This document shows positions 53,876 through 62,266 of a DNA stretch of 64,000 nucleotides, piece by piece. How positions within the stretch are numbered: position 1 is the stretch's first letter; each line of letters starts with the position of its first letter. The notes beneath the pieces were generated by a model. The model was not told the DNA's origin. It did no database searches and worked only from the letters and a program-made list of their open reading frames with translations. The position numbers and the translations under genes were made by a program. Location: contig JAIUPK010000003.1 in the NCBI GenBank assembly GCA_020160915.1, positions 434,001-498,000 of the forward strand, read 5' to 3'. The stretch comes from Actinomycetota bacterium (GTDB lineage: Bacteria; Actinomycetota; Actinomycetes; Actinomycetales; Microbacteriaceae).

Positions 53876-53919
53876 TTGACACCGCCGTCCCACGCGGCAC
53901 TAATATAGAAACGTTTCCA
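53876..53919 (+). promoter_or_regulatory. Promoter of the dehydratase-lactonase operon with regulon operator
   Basis: TTGACA (53876-53881), 19 bases, TAATAT (53901-53906), and the operator TAGAAACGTTTCCA at 53906-53919, immediately on the start point. AGGAG and the ATG at 53942 follow. This is the closest match to the ideal palindrome of the regulon (GAAACGTTTC core). Confidence 0.75.
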
Positions 53920-53941
53920 GAAACGTAACTAGGAGTTGGCA

Positions 53942-55108
53942 ATGACGCTCGATCCTCAGGCAGTACCCGCGCTCCCGGACCTCACGATCGTGAAGATCGA
54001 GACCGTCGCCGTTCGCGTTCCGCTGGACCGGGTGTACAAGGGCAGCCACTACCGGATGACCCATCGCTCGACGATCGTCACCCGCGTGCACACCGCCAGC
54101 GGCATCATCGGCGAGGCTTACGCGGGCGATGAGGATGCCGGTCTCGAGGAGATCGACGCCATCATCCACCTCGAGATCGAGCCCGTGCTCGTCGGCGAGG
54201 ACGCCTTCGCCACCGAGCGTTGCTGGGAGCTCGCGCGGCCCGCGACCTGGAACATCCTTCGCGACCGCCGGCTCGGTCTCGTGGCGACCGCGTGCGTCGA
54301 CCTCGCCCTCTGGGATGCCGTCGGCAAGGCTCTCAACATGCCGCTGTACAAGCTGTGGGGTGGCTACCGCAACAAGGTCCCCGTCATCACCATTGGCGGC
54401 TACTACGCGGAGGACGCAAACATCACCGCGGAGGTGCAGGGGCTCGTCGAGGCCGGCTTCGCGGGGATGAAGTTCAAGATCGGTGGACTCACCCCGGAGG
54501 AAGACGCCGTGCGATTCCGCGAAGCCCGCAAGGCCGCCGGCGACTCCTTCAAGCTCGCCGTCGATGCCAACCAGGGCTGGACGCCCGGCGAGGCGATCCG
54601 CTTCTGCCGCCTCGTGGAAGACCTCGACCTCATGTGGTTCGAGGAGCCGGCCATCTGGCAGAACGACCGTCGCGCCATGCGCGACGTCAGGTTGTCTGCC
54701 GGCGTAGCCGTGTGCGCCGGTCAGAGCGAGTTCTCCGCAGCGGGTTGCCGCGACCTCATGGAGACGGGATCCGTCGACTACCTCAACTTCGACTCGTCGT
54801 GGTCCGGGGGTCCCACCGAGTGGCGCCGGGCAGCGGCGATCGCGAGCGTGTACGACGTGAAGATGGCGCACCACGAGGAGCCGCAGGCATCCTCGCACCT
54901 GCTCGCATCGATCCCCCACGGCACCTTCCTTGAGTACTTCCACCCGCAGCGCGACCCGATCTGGCATAACGTGATCGCAAATCGCCCCGAGCTGAAGGAC
55001 GGCCACATCACGCTGCCCACCGGTCCGGGACTCGGCTGGGAGCTCGATCTGGACTACATCGACAAGTACACGGTCGTGTTCAATCACGACAAGACCGCAG
55101 CACACTGA
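53942..55108 (+). CDS. Enolase-superfamily sugar-acid dehydratase, second copy
   Basis: 388-residue mandelate-racemase-type enzyme, different from the copy at 48216. Lysines in GMKFKIGG, metal ligands in AVDANQGW (Asp), MWFEEPAIW (Glu) and GQSEFSAAG (Glu), and a histidine in MAHHEEPQASSH. ATG at 53942 has AGGAG 7 bases upstream. Followed by an amidohydrolase-type lactonase. A fuconate/rhamnonate/galactonate-type dehydratase is plausible; the exact sugar acid is unknown. Confidence 0.87.
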   Translation: MTLDPQAVPALPDLTIVKIETVAVRVPLDRVYKGSHYRMTHRSTIVTRVHTASGIIGEAYAGDEDAGLEEIDAIIHLEIEPVLVGEDAFATERCWELARPATWNILRDRRLGLVATACVDLALWDAVGKALNMPLYKLWGGYRNKVPVITIGGYYAEDANITAEVQGLVEAGFAGMKFKIGGLTPEEDAVRFREARKAAGDSFKLAVDANQGWTPGEAIRFCRLVEDLDLMWFEEPAIWQNDRRAMRDVRLSAGVAVCAGQSEFSAAGCRDLMETGSVDYLNFDSSWSGGPTEWRRAAAIASVYDVKMAHHEEPQASSHLLASIPHGTFLEYFHPQRDPIWHNVIANRPELKDGHITLPTGPGLGWELDLDYIDKYTVVFNHDKTAAH

Positions 55109-55135
55109 TCCGAATCGCGAGGAAAGGAAGCCACA

Positions 55136-56023
55136 ATGGCGAGGCATCCCATTATCGACACCCACGTCCACTTCTGGAACATGGCCACTCCCGACGACGG
55201 GATGAAGTGGGTATGGCTGGAGAAGGACTTCGTGCACCCGATCCTGGGCGACATCGACGGCATGAAGTCGGTCAAGTACGACATCAACCACGTGTTCGCC
55301 GAATCCCGCTTCGCCGACGTCAGCGGCTTCGTGCACGTGCAGGCGGCGATTGGATCGGATGACCCGGTCACCGAGACCCGCTGGCTGACCCGGATGCGCG
55401 AGACCGCACCGGTGCCGTTCACCATCGTCGCGCACGCCGACCTCGGCTCCGACGACGCGATGCGCCAGCTCGACGGCCACGCCGAGTCGCCGTACTTCGT
55501 GGGCATCCGCGACTTCGCCTCCGAGCCCATGCTCGCCTCGGGACAGATCAATCCGGTCTACGAGGAGTCGCTGAAGGTGCTCACCCAGCGCGGGATCGTG
55601 TTCGACCTCGACTGCGAGTGGTTCAACATGGGCGCCGCCCTCGAGCTCGCGCGCCGGCATCCGGAGCTGCAGATCGTGCTCGAGCACATCGGATTCCCGC
55701 GCAGCCGCGACGACGAGTACTACGCGTCGTGGAACTCCGCTATCCGCGAGCTCGCGGGCGCGGAGAACGTCACGTGCAAGATCTCGGGGCTCGCGATGAC
55801 CGACCCGCTGTTCACGAAGGAGTCGCTGCGCCGCTGGGTCGACAGCTGTGTGGAGGCCTTCGGCGCCGACCGCTGCGTGCTCGGATCCAACTGGCCCGTC
55901 GACCGCCTGTACTCGAGCTACGACGTGATCATGGACCTGTACCGGGAGTACATCTCGGGCCTCAGCGACGCGGAGCAGGGCAGAATCCTCTCGGAGAACG
56001 CGGCGCGGCTCTACAAGCTGTGA
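55136..56023 (+). CDS. Amidohydrolase-2 family sugar lactonase
   Basis: 295-residue TIM-barrel hydrolase of the COG3618 type, whose characterised members include L-fucono- and rhamnono-1,4-lactonases. IIDTHVHFW gives the HxH motif; VLEHIGFP and CKISGLAM and LGSNWPVDRL follow in family order. AAAGGAA precedes the ATG. It is expected to open a sugar lactone before the dehydratase step. The following gene starts within its stop codon (TGATG). Confidence 0.87.
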   Translation: MARHPIIDTHVHFWNMATPDDGMKWVWLEKDFVHPILGDIDGMKSVKYDINHVFAESRFADVSGFVHVQAAIGSDDPVTETRWLTRMRETAPVPFTIVAHADLGSDDAMRQLDGHAESPYFVGIRDFASEPMLASGQINPVYEESLKVLTQRGIVFDLDCEWFNMGAALELARRHPELQIVLEHIGFPRSRDDEYYASWNSAIRELAGAENVTCKISGLAMTDPLFTKESLRRWVDSCVEAFGADRCVLGSNWPVDRLYSSYDVIMDLYREYISGLSDAEQGRILSENAARLYKL

Positions 56024-57087
56024 TGGCCGAAGGGGTCGTCCGGACCGTCCTTGGCGACGTTCCGGCGGCCTCGCTCGGCATGACGCTCATCCATGAGCAC
56101 TTGCACATGGACTGCAGCACCCTGGCGGCGGCGCACGGCTACGTTCCCGATCCCGACCCGGGAGAGTTCGACCTCGCGGCCGCCACCGAGTGCCGGTGGA
56201 ACCCCGGCGCACACCCCGACAACTACCGCTTCACGCAGCACGACCCGGTGCTCGACGACCTCGTCGACTACCGTGAGCTCGGCGGCGGGGCGATCGTGGA
56301 TGCCACGCCGTTCGATCTCGACCGCAATCCCGCAGCGCTCGCGAGGCTGTCGCGCGAGAGCGGGCTGCACGTCGTGATGGGCTCGGGGTACTACCTCGAG
56401 GCGACGCACCGGGCGTTCCTTCCAGCGGGCGACGAGGAGAGCGCGACCTACGACGCGATCGTCGCCGACCACGTGCTCGGCAGCGACGGCATCCACCCGG
56501 GCATGATCGGTGAGATCGGCACGTCCGATCCGCCCACCGAGGGCGAGCTCCGGGTGGTGCGCGGCGCGGCGCGGGCCTCGCTCGACACGGGGCTCCCCCT
56601 CTCGATCCACCTGCACCCGTGGGGTGACAACGCCGACCGAGTGCTCTCAGCGGTCGACGAGACGGGCCTCGGCATCGAGACTGTGCTTCTGAACCACATG
56701 ACCACGGCGGTCGGCGAGGACGAGCGGCTTAGAGGCCTGTTGCGCACCGGAGTGCAGTTGTCGTTCGATCTGTTCGGGTTCGACCACTCCCTGCTCGGTC
56801 CCGGCCGCTGGCCGCCGAGCGACGACGAGGGCGTCGCGACGATAGCGGCGCTCCAACGTGAGGGCTTCGGTCCGCAGGTCATGATGTCGCAGGACGTCGG
56901 GGTGCGCACGCGGCTGCGCCAGTACGGTGGATGGGGCTACGGGCACATGCTGCGGCACCTGGTGCCGCTGCTCGGCGCGCACGGGGTCACGAGTGAGGGC
57001 ATCCGGCAACTGTTCGTCGAGAACCCCGCGAACTTCCTCGCCCTGCGGCAAGGTGTCGCGCCTAGTACATCACCAACCCACCGGTGA
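56023..57087 (+). CDS. Phosphotriesterase-family hydrolase (lactonase-like)
   Basis: 354-residue metal-dependent TIM-barrel enzyme. The metal site is formed by LIHEHLHMD (HxH), the bridging residue near GMIGEIG (Glu, rather than a carbamylated Lys), SIHLHPWG and LLNHMTT (His) and MMSQDVG (Asp). Such PTE-like proteins are often lactonases. It is translationally coupled to the amidohydrolase, and its 3' end overlaps the convergent SDR gene by 26 bases. Which of the two lactone-type hydrolases acts on which intermediate is not clear. Confidence 0.85.
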   Translation: MAEGVVRTVLGDVPAASLGMTLIHEHLHMDCSTLAAAHGYVPDPDPGEFDLAAATECRWNPGAHPDNYRFTQHDPVLDDLVDYRELGGGAIVDATPFDLDRNPAALARLSRESGLHVVMGSGYYLEATHRAFLPAGDEESATYDAIVADHVLGSDGIHPGMIGEIGTSDPPTEGELRVVRGAARASLDTGLPLSIHLHPWGDNADRVLSAVDETGLGIETVLLNHMTTAVGEDERLRGLLRTGVQLSFDLFGFDHSLLGPGRWPPSDDEGVATIAALQREGFGPQVMMSQDVGVRTRLRQYGGWGYGHMLRHLVPLLGAHGVTSEGIRQLFVENPANFLALRQGVAPSTSPTHR

Positions 57088-57793
57088 AGTTGATGGCCTG
57101 GCCGGTCATGTACGACGACTCGTCGGAGACAAGAAAGTAGATCGCGCCCGCGCACTCGTCCGCGGAGGCAGCACGCCTTAGGGGCACGCTGCGCGTGCGC
57201 TCCTCCGAGAGCTGCTCGACAGTGAGCCCCCGTGCGGCTGCTGCTTTCGCGAGCACTTGGTCCTGCATGGGCGTGTCGATGATGCCTGGGCACAGGGCGT
57301 TGACGCGCACGTTACTCGCGCCGAACGCGTAGGCGAATGACCTCGTGATGCTCAGCACCGCGGCCTTCGATGACGCGTAGGCCGCGGCCTCGGTAGTCGA
57401 CGCGAGTTTCGCGGAGCTCGAGCTGAGGTTGACGATGGCGGATCCGCTGGGCATGGTCCGTCCGATGCCCGACGTGAGATCCCACAGGGCCTCGACGTTG
57501 ACCGCGTAGATGTCGCGGAGATCACTCACGGTAAGTTCCAGGATGGGCTTCAGCCGGATGATCCCCGCCGAGTTCACCAGCGCGTCAACACCGCGCCCGG
57601 CCTCGATGACGGCGGCACGGGCCTCGTCGTCGGAGAGGTCGGCGGCGAGCACGCGCATGCCGGACTCCTCGAGGGGGCCGAGGCCCGCGGGGTCGCGGTC
57701 GACGGCGAGCACGTCGTAGCCCTCGCGCTGCAGGCGCAGCGCCGTCGCATTGCCGATGCCGCTTGCAGCTCCCGTGACGAGTGCGGTCTTCAT
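57062..57793 (-). CDS. Short-chain dehydrogenase/reductase, fourth copy
   Basis: 243-residue SDR. VTGAASGIGNATALRLQREG is the cofactor loop, the Asp in AVDRDP favours NAD, VNLSSSSAKLAS and YASSKAAV hold the catalytic residues. Divergent set on the minus strand with the VOC gene, overlapping it by four bases. Its sequence is closest in style to 2-keto-3-deoxy acid or 3-oxoacyl-type dehydrogenases; substrate unknown. Confidence 0.86.
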   Translation of the reverse strand: MKTALVTGAASGIGNATALRLQREGYDVLAVDRDPAGLGPLEESGMRVLAADLSDDEARAAVIEAGRGVDALVNSAGIIRLKPILELTVSDLRDIYAVNVEALWDLTSGIGRTMPSGSAIVNLSSSSAKLASTTEAAAYASSKAAVLSITRSFAYAFGASNVRVNALCPGIIDTPMQDQVLAKAAAARGLTVEQLSEERTRSVPLRRAASADECAGAIYFLVSDESSYMTGQAINFTGGLVMY

Positions 57794-58245
57794 GAGTCCT
57801 TCTTCCGCTCAAACAGCTCGACCGCGTAACCGTCGGGGTCGAGCATGTAGATGCTCGTCGCGCCTTGGTTCGGGCCACTCGTGATGGAGACGACACCCTC
57901 GGAACGCGAGGTGCCGCCGAATTCGCGAAGCCGCTCCGTCATGGCGGCGACGTCGTCGACGTACAGGCAGAGATGCCCGGCGCCGTAGTCGTTCGGCCGC
58001 GAGCGCGCGGAGAGCCGCTCGAGCCCCCGGTACTCCAGCAGCTCGACGATGCCGCCGCCCGGGATCGTCAGGTACACCGCGCGGATGGCACTGAACTCGA
58101 GATCGAGCACCTCGCGCAAGTAGTCGGCGTCAATCAGCCTGTCGAACTGCTGCTCGAGGCCGAGGCCGTCGCGGTAGAAGGCGAGGGACTCATCCATGTC
58201 GCGGACGGTAATGCCCGCGTGGAAGAAACCGGTAACGTGCGCCAC
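57790..58245 (-). CDS. VOC-family (glyoxalase-like) protein
   Basis: 151-residue vicinal-oxygen-chelate protein with two beta-alpha-beta modules. The first has FFHAGITVRDMDESLAFYRD, the second GHLCLYVDDVAAMTERL; the metal ligands are probably the His of each module and Glu in IVELLEYRG and AVELFER. I chose the GTG at 58245, with GGAG five bases upstream; the ATG at 58260 is 11 bases from the operator and lacks a ribosome site. Likely isomerase, lyase or dioxygenase for a pathway intermediate. Confidence 0.8.
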   Translation of the reverse strand: MAHVTGFFHAGITVRDMDESLAFYRDGLGLEQQFDRLIDADYLREVLDLEFSAIRAVYLTIPGGGIVELLEYRGLERLSARSRPNDYGAGHLCLYVDDVAAMTERLREFGGTSRSEGVVSITSGPNQGATSIYMLDPDGYAVELFERKKDS

Positions 58246-58270
58246 GGATGCTCCGCTCATCGTCGAGTTG

Positions 58271-58314
58271 TGGAATCGTTTCCAATATTAGCGAAAACGT
58301 CGACATGCCGTCAA
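58271..58314 (-). promoter_or_regulatory. Promoter of the VOC-SDR operon with regulon operator
   Basis: Minus strand TTGACG (58314-58309), 18 bases, TAATAT (58290-58285), followed at once by the operator TGGAATCGTTTCCA (58271-58284). Only the central T/T pair breaks its symmetry. Confidence 0.75.
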
Positions 58315-58326
58315 GGTCGGCAGTGG

Positions 58327-59493
58327 TCAGAGCACGCGCGCGAATGCCTCGCCGACACCACCGGTGGAGCGAGCGAGGGCCGCGAAGCGCCGCGCGATGA
58401 GCGCGTAGCCCTCGGCGGTGGGGTGCAGGCCGTCCCACAGAAGGTGGCTGTCGGCAGGGCCGAAGAGCTCGAGGCCATCGCCGAGGTAGAGGTCGGCATC
58501 CATCGCCTGGCGCCGGGTCACGGCCTCGACCACGAGGTCGCGCGTGCGCGCAAGGGTGAGCGTGCCGTCGCCCGGCTGCACGTCGCGCGGGGTGCCGTGG
58601 TACTGGCCGTCGGCGTGGCGGCTGGTCGGCCCCGGTACGGTCTCGATGGCCGGCGCAGCAATCGAAGTGAGCACGACGATCGGCACGCCGGGATGACCGG
58701 CGCGAACTGCGTCGAGGAAGCCGTGCAGCGCGGGAGTGAACGCCCGGTCGCGCATCGAATCGCGATTGACGACATTGACCCCGAGCTTGAGCGTGACGAT
58801 GTCGGCCGGCACCGAGGCGATTGTGCGGGCCATGAACGGATCGAGCTGGGCGTTGCCGGCGATCGCGAGATTGGTCAGTTCAAGGCCGAGTTCGGTGGCC
58901 GCGAGCTGGGGCCAAGTCTCGCGCGGTGTGGGCGCCTCGAGGCTGTGGCTGATCGAGCTGCCGTGGTGCACCCAGCGGGCGCGGGCTGGGCTCGTCGCCG
59001 TCTCGAGAGCGGCATCGGCTTCCACGCGATGGATGACCACCGACGCGCTGTGCGGAAACCACACGTCGACCTCCCGAGGTCCCCCGGCGACAGGCAGCTC
59101 GAGGTCGACCACGATCGAGGGCCCGGGCTCGTCGAGGCGGGAGCGGTCCGGACGCGTCACTATGCGCGGCCCCTCGGTCACCACCGCGTGGTCCACGACC
59201 GCGCCGTCGACGGTAACGAGGAAGCCCGCGACGAACAGCGGCTCCTCCCCCGCCGCGGGCGCCATCCGCGTGACCGTCACCGCGAGACGCAGGCGAGTGG
59301 CTGCGGTGAGGGTGACGAGACGCACACCGAGCGTGTGGGCGCCCCACAGGTCGATCCACTCGTCGAACTGCTGCACGCGGGTCCAGGCGGGGAGGCGCAG
59401 GGGCGCGATGCCGCCCGGCACGGACTCGACCTCGGTGATCCCCCGCAGAAGCGTCGCGACGCTGTCGAGCGGCACCTCCCGCATCGCGCTCAT
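58327..59493 (-). CDS. SGNH/GDSL-type hydrolase
   Basis: 388-residue esterase-like protein. Residues 1-165 form a beta-sandwich region (LAVTVTRMAPAAGEEPLFV), the SGNH domain follows: WVHHGSSISHS (nucleophile Ser), LAIAGNAQLDPF (Gly, Asn), KLGVNVVNRDS (Asn) and WDGLHPTAEGYALI (Asp, His). The start overlaps the LacI stop by four bases. It lacks a signal peptide, so it is cytoplasmic. It may remove acyl groups from the imported sugar. Confidence 0.84.
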   Translation of the reverse strand: MSAMREVPLDSVATLLRGITEVESVPGGIAPLRLPAWTRVQQFDEWIDLWGAHTLGVRLVTLTAATRLRLAVTVTRMAPAAGEEPLFVAGFLVTVDGAVVDHAVVTEGPRIVTRPDRSRLDEPGPSIVVDLELPVAGGPREVDVWFPHSASVVIHRVEADAALETATSPARARWVHHGSSISHSLEAPTPRETWPQLAATELGLELTNLAIAGNAQLDPFMARTIASVPADIVTLKLGVNVVNRDSMRDRAFTPALHGFLDAVRAGHPGVPIVVLTSIAAPAIETVPGPTSRHADGQYHGTPRDVQPGDGTLTLARTRDLVVEAVTRRQAMDADLYLGDGLELFGPADSHLLWDGLHPTAEGYALIARRFAALARSTGGVGEAFARVL

Positions 59494-60518
59494 TCCGCGG
59501 GAGGCAGGGAGGTCTCGCGCACCTCGTACGCGGTGGGCAGCGTGACCGACCGCGGCTCGGCGCCCTTGATCATCTCGAGCGCCAGGGCCGCGGCCTGGCG
59601 ACCCATCTCCTCCGCGTCGCGCGTGACGACGCTGATGCGCGGGCGCATGACGCGCAGCCAGGGCAGGTCGTCGCAGACCACGAGGGAGACATCGGCGCCG
59701 AGGCGCTGGCCGAGCTCGGTGAACGCCTCGAGCACACCGATGGTGGTGACGACGCCTCCCGCGATGATGGCCGTCGGGCGCTCGCCCCGGGGCAGCGCGA
59801 GCAGCCGTTCGGTGGTCTCGCGGGCGAACGATGACGAGAACGCGCCCGAGGCCATGAGCTCCTCATCCACTGCGACGCCCGCGGCATCAAGCGCTTCGGT
59901 GTAGCCGCGCATGCGCTCGCGAGTGGGGCGGATCGCCGAGCTGCCGGTGATCATCGCAATGCGACGGTGGCCGAGGCGCAGCAGGTCGTCCGTGGCCTCC
60001 CGCACGCCTGCGGCGTGGTCGAGCAGGATGCTCGCGACCTTCATCTTTCGCGGATCGCGGTCGATGAGCACCACCGGCCTGTTGAAGGAGGCCACGGCCT
60101 TGCTCGTGCGGGTCGACGCCTCGCTGATGGACGACACCAGGAGGGCATCCACTCGCCGCTGGCGCAGCAGTGACAGCCGGTCGACCTCGCGCAACGGGTC
60201 ACCGCTCGAGTTCGTCACCAGCAGCGTGTAGCCAGCGTCGTTGAGCGCCTCCTCGACGCCATGGATGATCTCGCCGAAGAACGGGTTGGCGAAGTCACGC
60301 ACGACGAAGCCGACGGTGCGCGTGAATCCACTGCGCAGACTCTGGGCCCCGGGATCGGGCGAGTAGCCGAGCTCAGCAGCAGCAGCGAGCACCTTGGCCT
60401 TCATGGCCGGGCTCACGTCGGGGTGTGAACTCAGAGCACGCGACACCGATGACACGGCGACTCCCGCAAGGTTCGCGACGTCGTGGATCGTCACCGATCG
60501 CGGTTCTTCTGTTGCCAT
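59490..60518 (-). CDS. LacI-family transcriptional regulator of the sugar island
   Basis: 342-residue repressor. Helix-turn-helix IHDVANLAGVAVSSVSRALS, linker SPDPGAQSLRSG, sensor with LLVTNSSGDPLREVDRL and LVVCDDLPWLRVM. It lies between the mutarotase-like gene and the SGNH gene. It is the only regulator in the island, so it is the natural partner of the seven 14-bp palindromes, including one 69 bases before its own operon's first gene, which implies autoregulation. The inducer is unknown. Confidence 0.86.
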   Translation of the reverse strand: MATEEPRSVTIHDVANLAGVAVSSVSRALSSHPDVSPAMKAKVLAAAAELGYSPDPGAQSLRSGFTRTVGFVVRDFANPFFGEIIHGVEEALNDAGYTLLVTNSSGDPLREVDRLSLLRQRRVDALLVSSISEASTRTSKAVASFNRPVVLIDRDPRKMKVASILLDHAAGVREATDDLLRLGHRRIAMITGSSAIRPTRERMRGYTEALDAAGVAVDEELMASGAFSSSFARETTERLLALPRGERPTAIIAGGVVTTIGVLEAFTELGQRLGADVSLVVCDDLPWLRVMRPRISVVTRDAEEMGRQAAALALEMIKGAEPRSVTLPTAYEVRETSLPPAE

Positions 60519-60575
60519 TGCGCCTGACTTCTCCCTAGCCGTTCATAGTCGAACGAGCTTCACGTCAAGAATGGC

Positions 60576-60890
60576 CTATTCAAGGTGCCAAACCTCGGTA
60601 AAACTCAATTGGTCGCCACGATCGCTCGCCTGGTTGACGATGAGGTCCTTGAACCATTCCGACCATTTGCCGTTGTACTCGGATGCCGCGACTTTCGCGA
60701 ACGCGGTCGCCGCGTCCGGGTGCGCCTCCACGTAGCCGATGACCTGCGTGCCCCTTCGGAACAAGCTGTAGTTCTTGAGCCCGGACGCCTGGATGACCTC
60801 CACGAGTTCGGGCCAGATCTCGTCGTGACGCCGCTTGTACTCCTCAGCGGCACCCTCGTACAGGTCGAAGGTAAAGCAGACCCGCTCCAT
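60576..60890 (-). CDS. L-rhamnose mutarotase-like protein (RhaM family)
   Basis: 104-residue ferredoxin-fold protein, MERVCFTFDLYEGAAEEYKR then RHDEIWPELVEVIQ, typical of RhaM, which interconverts the alpha and beta anomers of L-rhamnose. The conserved His lies in RRHDEIWP. ATG at 60890 has AAAGGA upstream. First in the operon with the LacI and SGNH genes. It points to a deoxysugar or related hexose as the substrate of the island. Confidence 0.85.
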   Translation of the reverse strand: MERVCFTFDLYEGAAEEYKRRHDEIWPELVEVIQASGLKNYSLFRRGTQVIGYVEAHPDAATAFAKVAASEYNGKWSEWFKDLIVNQASDRGDQLSFTEVWHLE

Positions 60891-60959
60891 TGCGCATCCT
60901 TTCATCGGGGCCATCGGCCGAACTGGTGCACAACAGTATGCGGCACGACCCGCCTGTAT

Positions 60960-60973
60960 CGGAATCAATTCCA
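60960..60973 (-). promoter_or_regulatory. Regulon operator upstream of the mutarotase-LacI operon
   Basis: CGGAATCAATTCCA, 69 bases before the mutarotase start, is a variant of the island palindrome. A TATTCT box (60978-60973, minus strand) ends on it, but the -35 is poor, so the promoter itself is uncertain. Confidence 0.55.
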
Positions 60974-61179
60974 GAATATGTCGACGCTTCAGGGTTGAAC
61001 CGCCCACGCGTGCGTTGAGAAGGCCCCACGCGGCAACCCCGACCTCCACGGGCAGCACTGCGTCTTCACCAGCACGAACCTCGACGAGTTCTATCCTGAT
61101 AGCAACTGCTGATGGTCCGGCGAGGTCGGGCGGATCGGTCGCGAACTGCCCGACCTTGCTAACGATTAGCGCGCGGCTC
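60974..61179. other. Divergent intergenic region of the mutarotase and importer operons
   Basis: The 368-base gap between the mutarotase start (60890) and the sugar-binding protein start (61259) holds one operator on the left (60960) and one on the right (61220). The middle 200 bases have no clear gene or hairpin. Confidence 0.5.
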
Positions 61180-61233
61180 TTGACAACACAATCGCCAAGG
61201 CGTTTATACTCTCGAATACTGGAAAGGGTTCCA
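61180..61233 (+). promoter_or_regulatory. Promoter of the sugar importer operon with regulon operator
   Basis: TTGACA (61180-61185) and TATACT (61205-61210) with 19 bases between them (or TTTATA at 17), then the operator TGGAAAGGGTTCCA at 61220-61233, just beyond the expected start. GAGAGGAA and the ATG at 61259 follow. A near-perfect sigma-70 promoter blocked by a LacI site. Confidence 0.72.
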
Positions 61234-61258
61234 GAATCAGTTCAGAGAGGAACGATTC

Positions 61259-62260
61259 ATGCGCGCTATACGGAATAGTGGGGGACTCGGCGTACTCGTC
61301 GCTGCGGCCGCCATCGCCGTACTGGGATTGACTGGCTGTACCACGGGAAGCACGGGCGGAACCGACGGAGGCGGAGCAACTGGCGATGGCGCCGGCCTCA
61401 AGATCGGTTACATCTCGCTCGGCGACTCGGTCCCGTTCGTCAAGCTCGTGTCCGACAGCATCAGGCAGGAGGTCGAGGCGTCCGGCGCCGAGTTCGTCTT
61501 CTGCGACTCGCAGCTCGACGCCGCCAAGGCGCTCGCCTGCGCCCAGACGTTCAAGACCCAGAACGTTGATGGCATCATCAACTTCCAGGTCGACGAGAAG
61601 GCTGCGGAGTCCATCTGCGCTGCCGGACCGGACGTCCCCGTCGTCGCCGTCGACATCCACCAGCGTCCCTGCGAGAAGGTCTTCGTCGGTGCTGACAACA
61701 AGACCGCCGGCCAGATTGCCGGCGAGGCGCTCGGCAACTACTTCAAGGAGAACTTCAACTGCGAGTACGACGCCTTCGTCTCGATGGAGCAGCCGGCCGC
61801 AGGCCAGGTCAACCTCGACCGCACGGGCGGCGCAGTTGAGGGCTTCGAGTCGGTCTGTGGCGCCATCCCGGCGGACAAGAACCGCAGTGTCGATGGTGGA
61901 GGCACTATCGACGGCGGTCTCACGTCGTTCGGTGACACCCTGACGGCTCTCACGGGCGCAACCCGCATCGCGGTCGTCAGCCTCAACGACGACATGCTGC
62001 TCGGTTCGTTCGCTGCGGCGGACGCGCAGGGCCGCTCCGAGCAGGTCTACGGCGTCGCCCAGGGTGCAGACCCGAGCGCGTTCGACGACATCCAGAACAA
62101 CCCGAACTGGATCGGCGACACGGCGTACTTCCCGGAGCGCTACGGCGAGCTGGCGGTTCCCTCGATCATCGCGCTCATCAAGGGTGAGAGCGTGCCCGAG
62201 AACGTCTTCACCAAGCACGTCTTCATCAACGCGGATAACTTCGCCGAGTACTACGGATAA
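61259..62260 (+). CDS. Ribose-type sugar ABC transporter substrate-binding lipoprotein
   Basis: 333-residue lipoprotein with lipobox LTGC after a hydrophobic signal. LKIGYISLGDSVPFVKLVSD, AAKALACAQTFKTQNVDGII and VVAVDIHQRPCEKVFVGADN match the CUT2 periplasmic-binding family that includes RbsB and rhamnose-type receptors. Four cysteines in the mature protein are unusual for the family. It is followed by a two-domain ATPase and a permease, completing the importer. Regulated by the operator at 61220. Confidence 0.9.
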   Translation: MRAIRNSGGLGVLVAAAAIAVLGLTGCTTGSTGGTDGGGATGDGAGLKIGYISLGDSVPFVKLVSDSIRQEVEASGAEFVFCDSQLDAAKALACAQTFKTQNVDGIINFQVDEKAAESICAAGPDVPVVAVDIHQRPCEKVFVGADNKTAGQIAGEALGNYFKENFNCEYDAFVSMEQPAAGQVNLDRTGGAVEGFESVCGAIPADKNRSVDGGGTIDGGLTSFGDTLTALTGATRIAVVSLNDDMLLGSFAAADAQGRSEQVYGVAQGADPSAFDDIQNNPNWIGDTAYFPERYGELAVPSIIALIKGESVPENVFTKHVFINADNFAEYYG

Positions 62261-62266
62261 GTCCGG

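Noticed and set aside
53900..55687. Minus-strand open frame of 595 codons opposite the dehydratase and lactonase genes
   Set aside because: Antisense shadow caused by high GC at third positions; the plus-strand enzymes have clear motifs and ribosome sites.
57865..59904. Plus-strand open frame of 679 codons opposite the VOC, SGNH and LacI genes
   Set aside because: No domain text, composition typical of antisense frames; the minus-strand genes are well supported.
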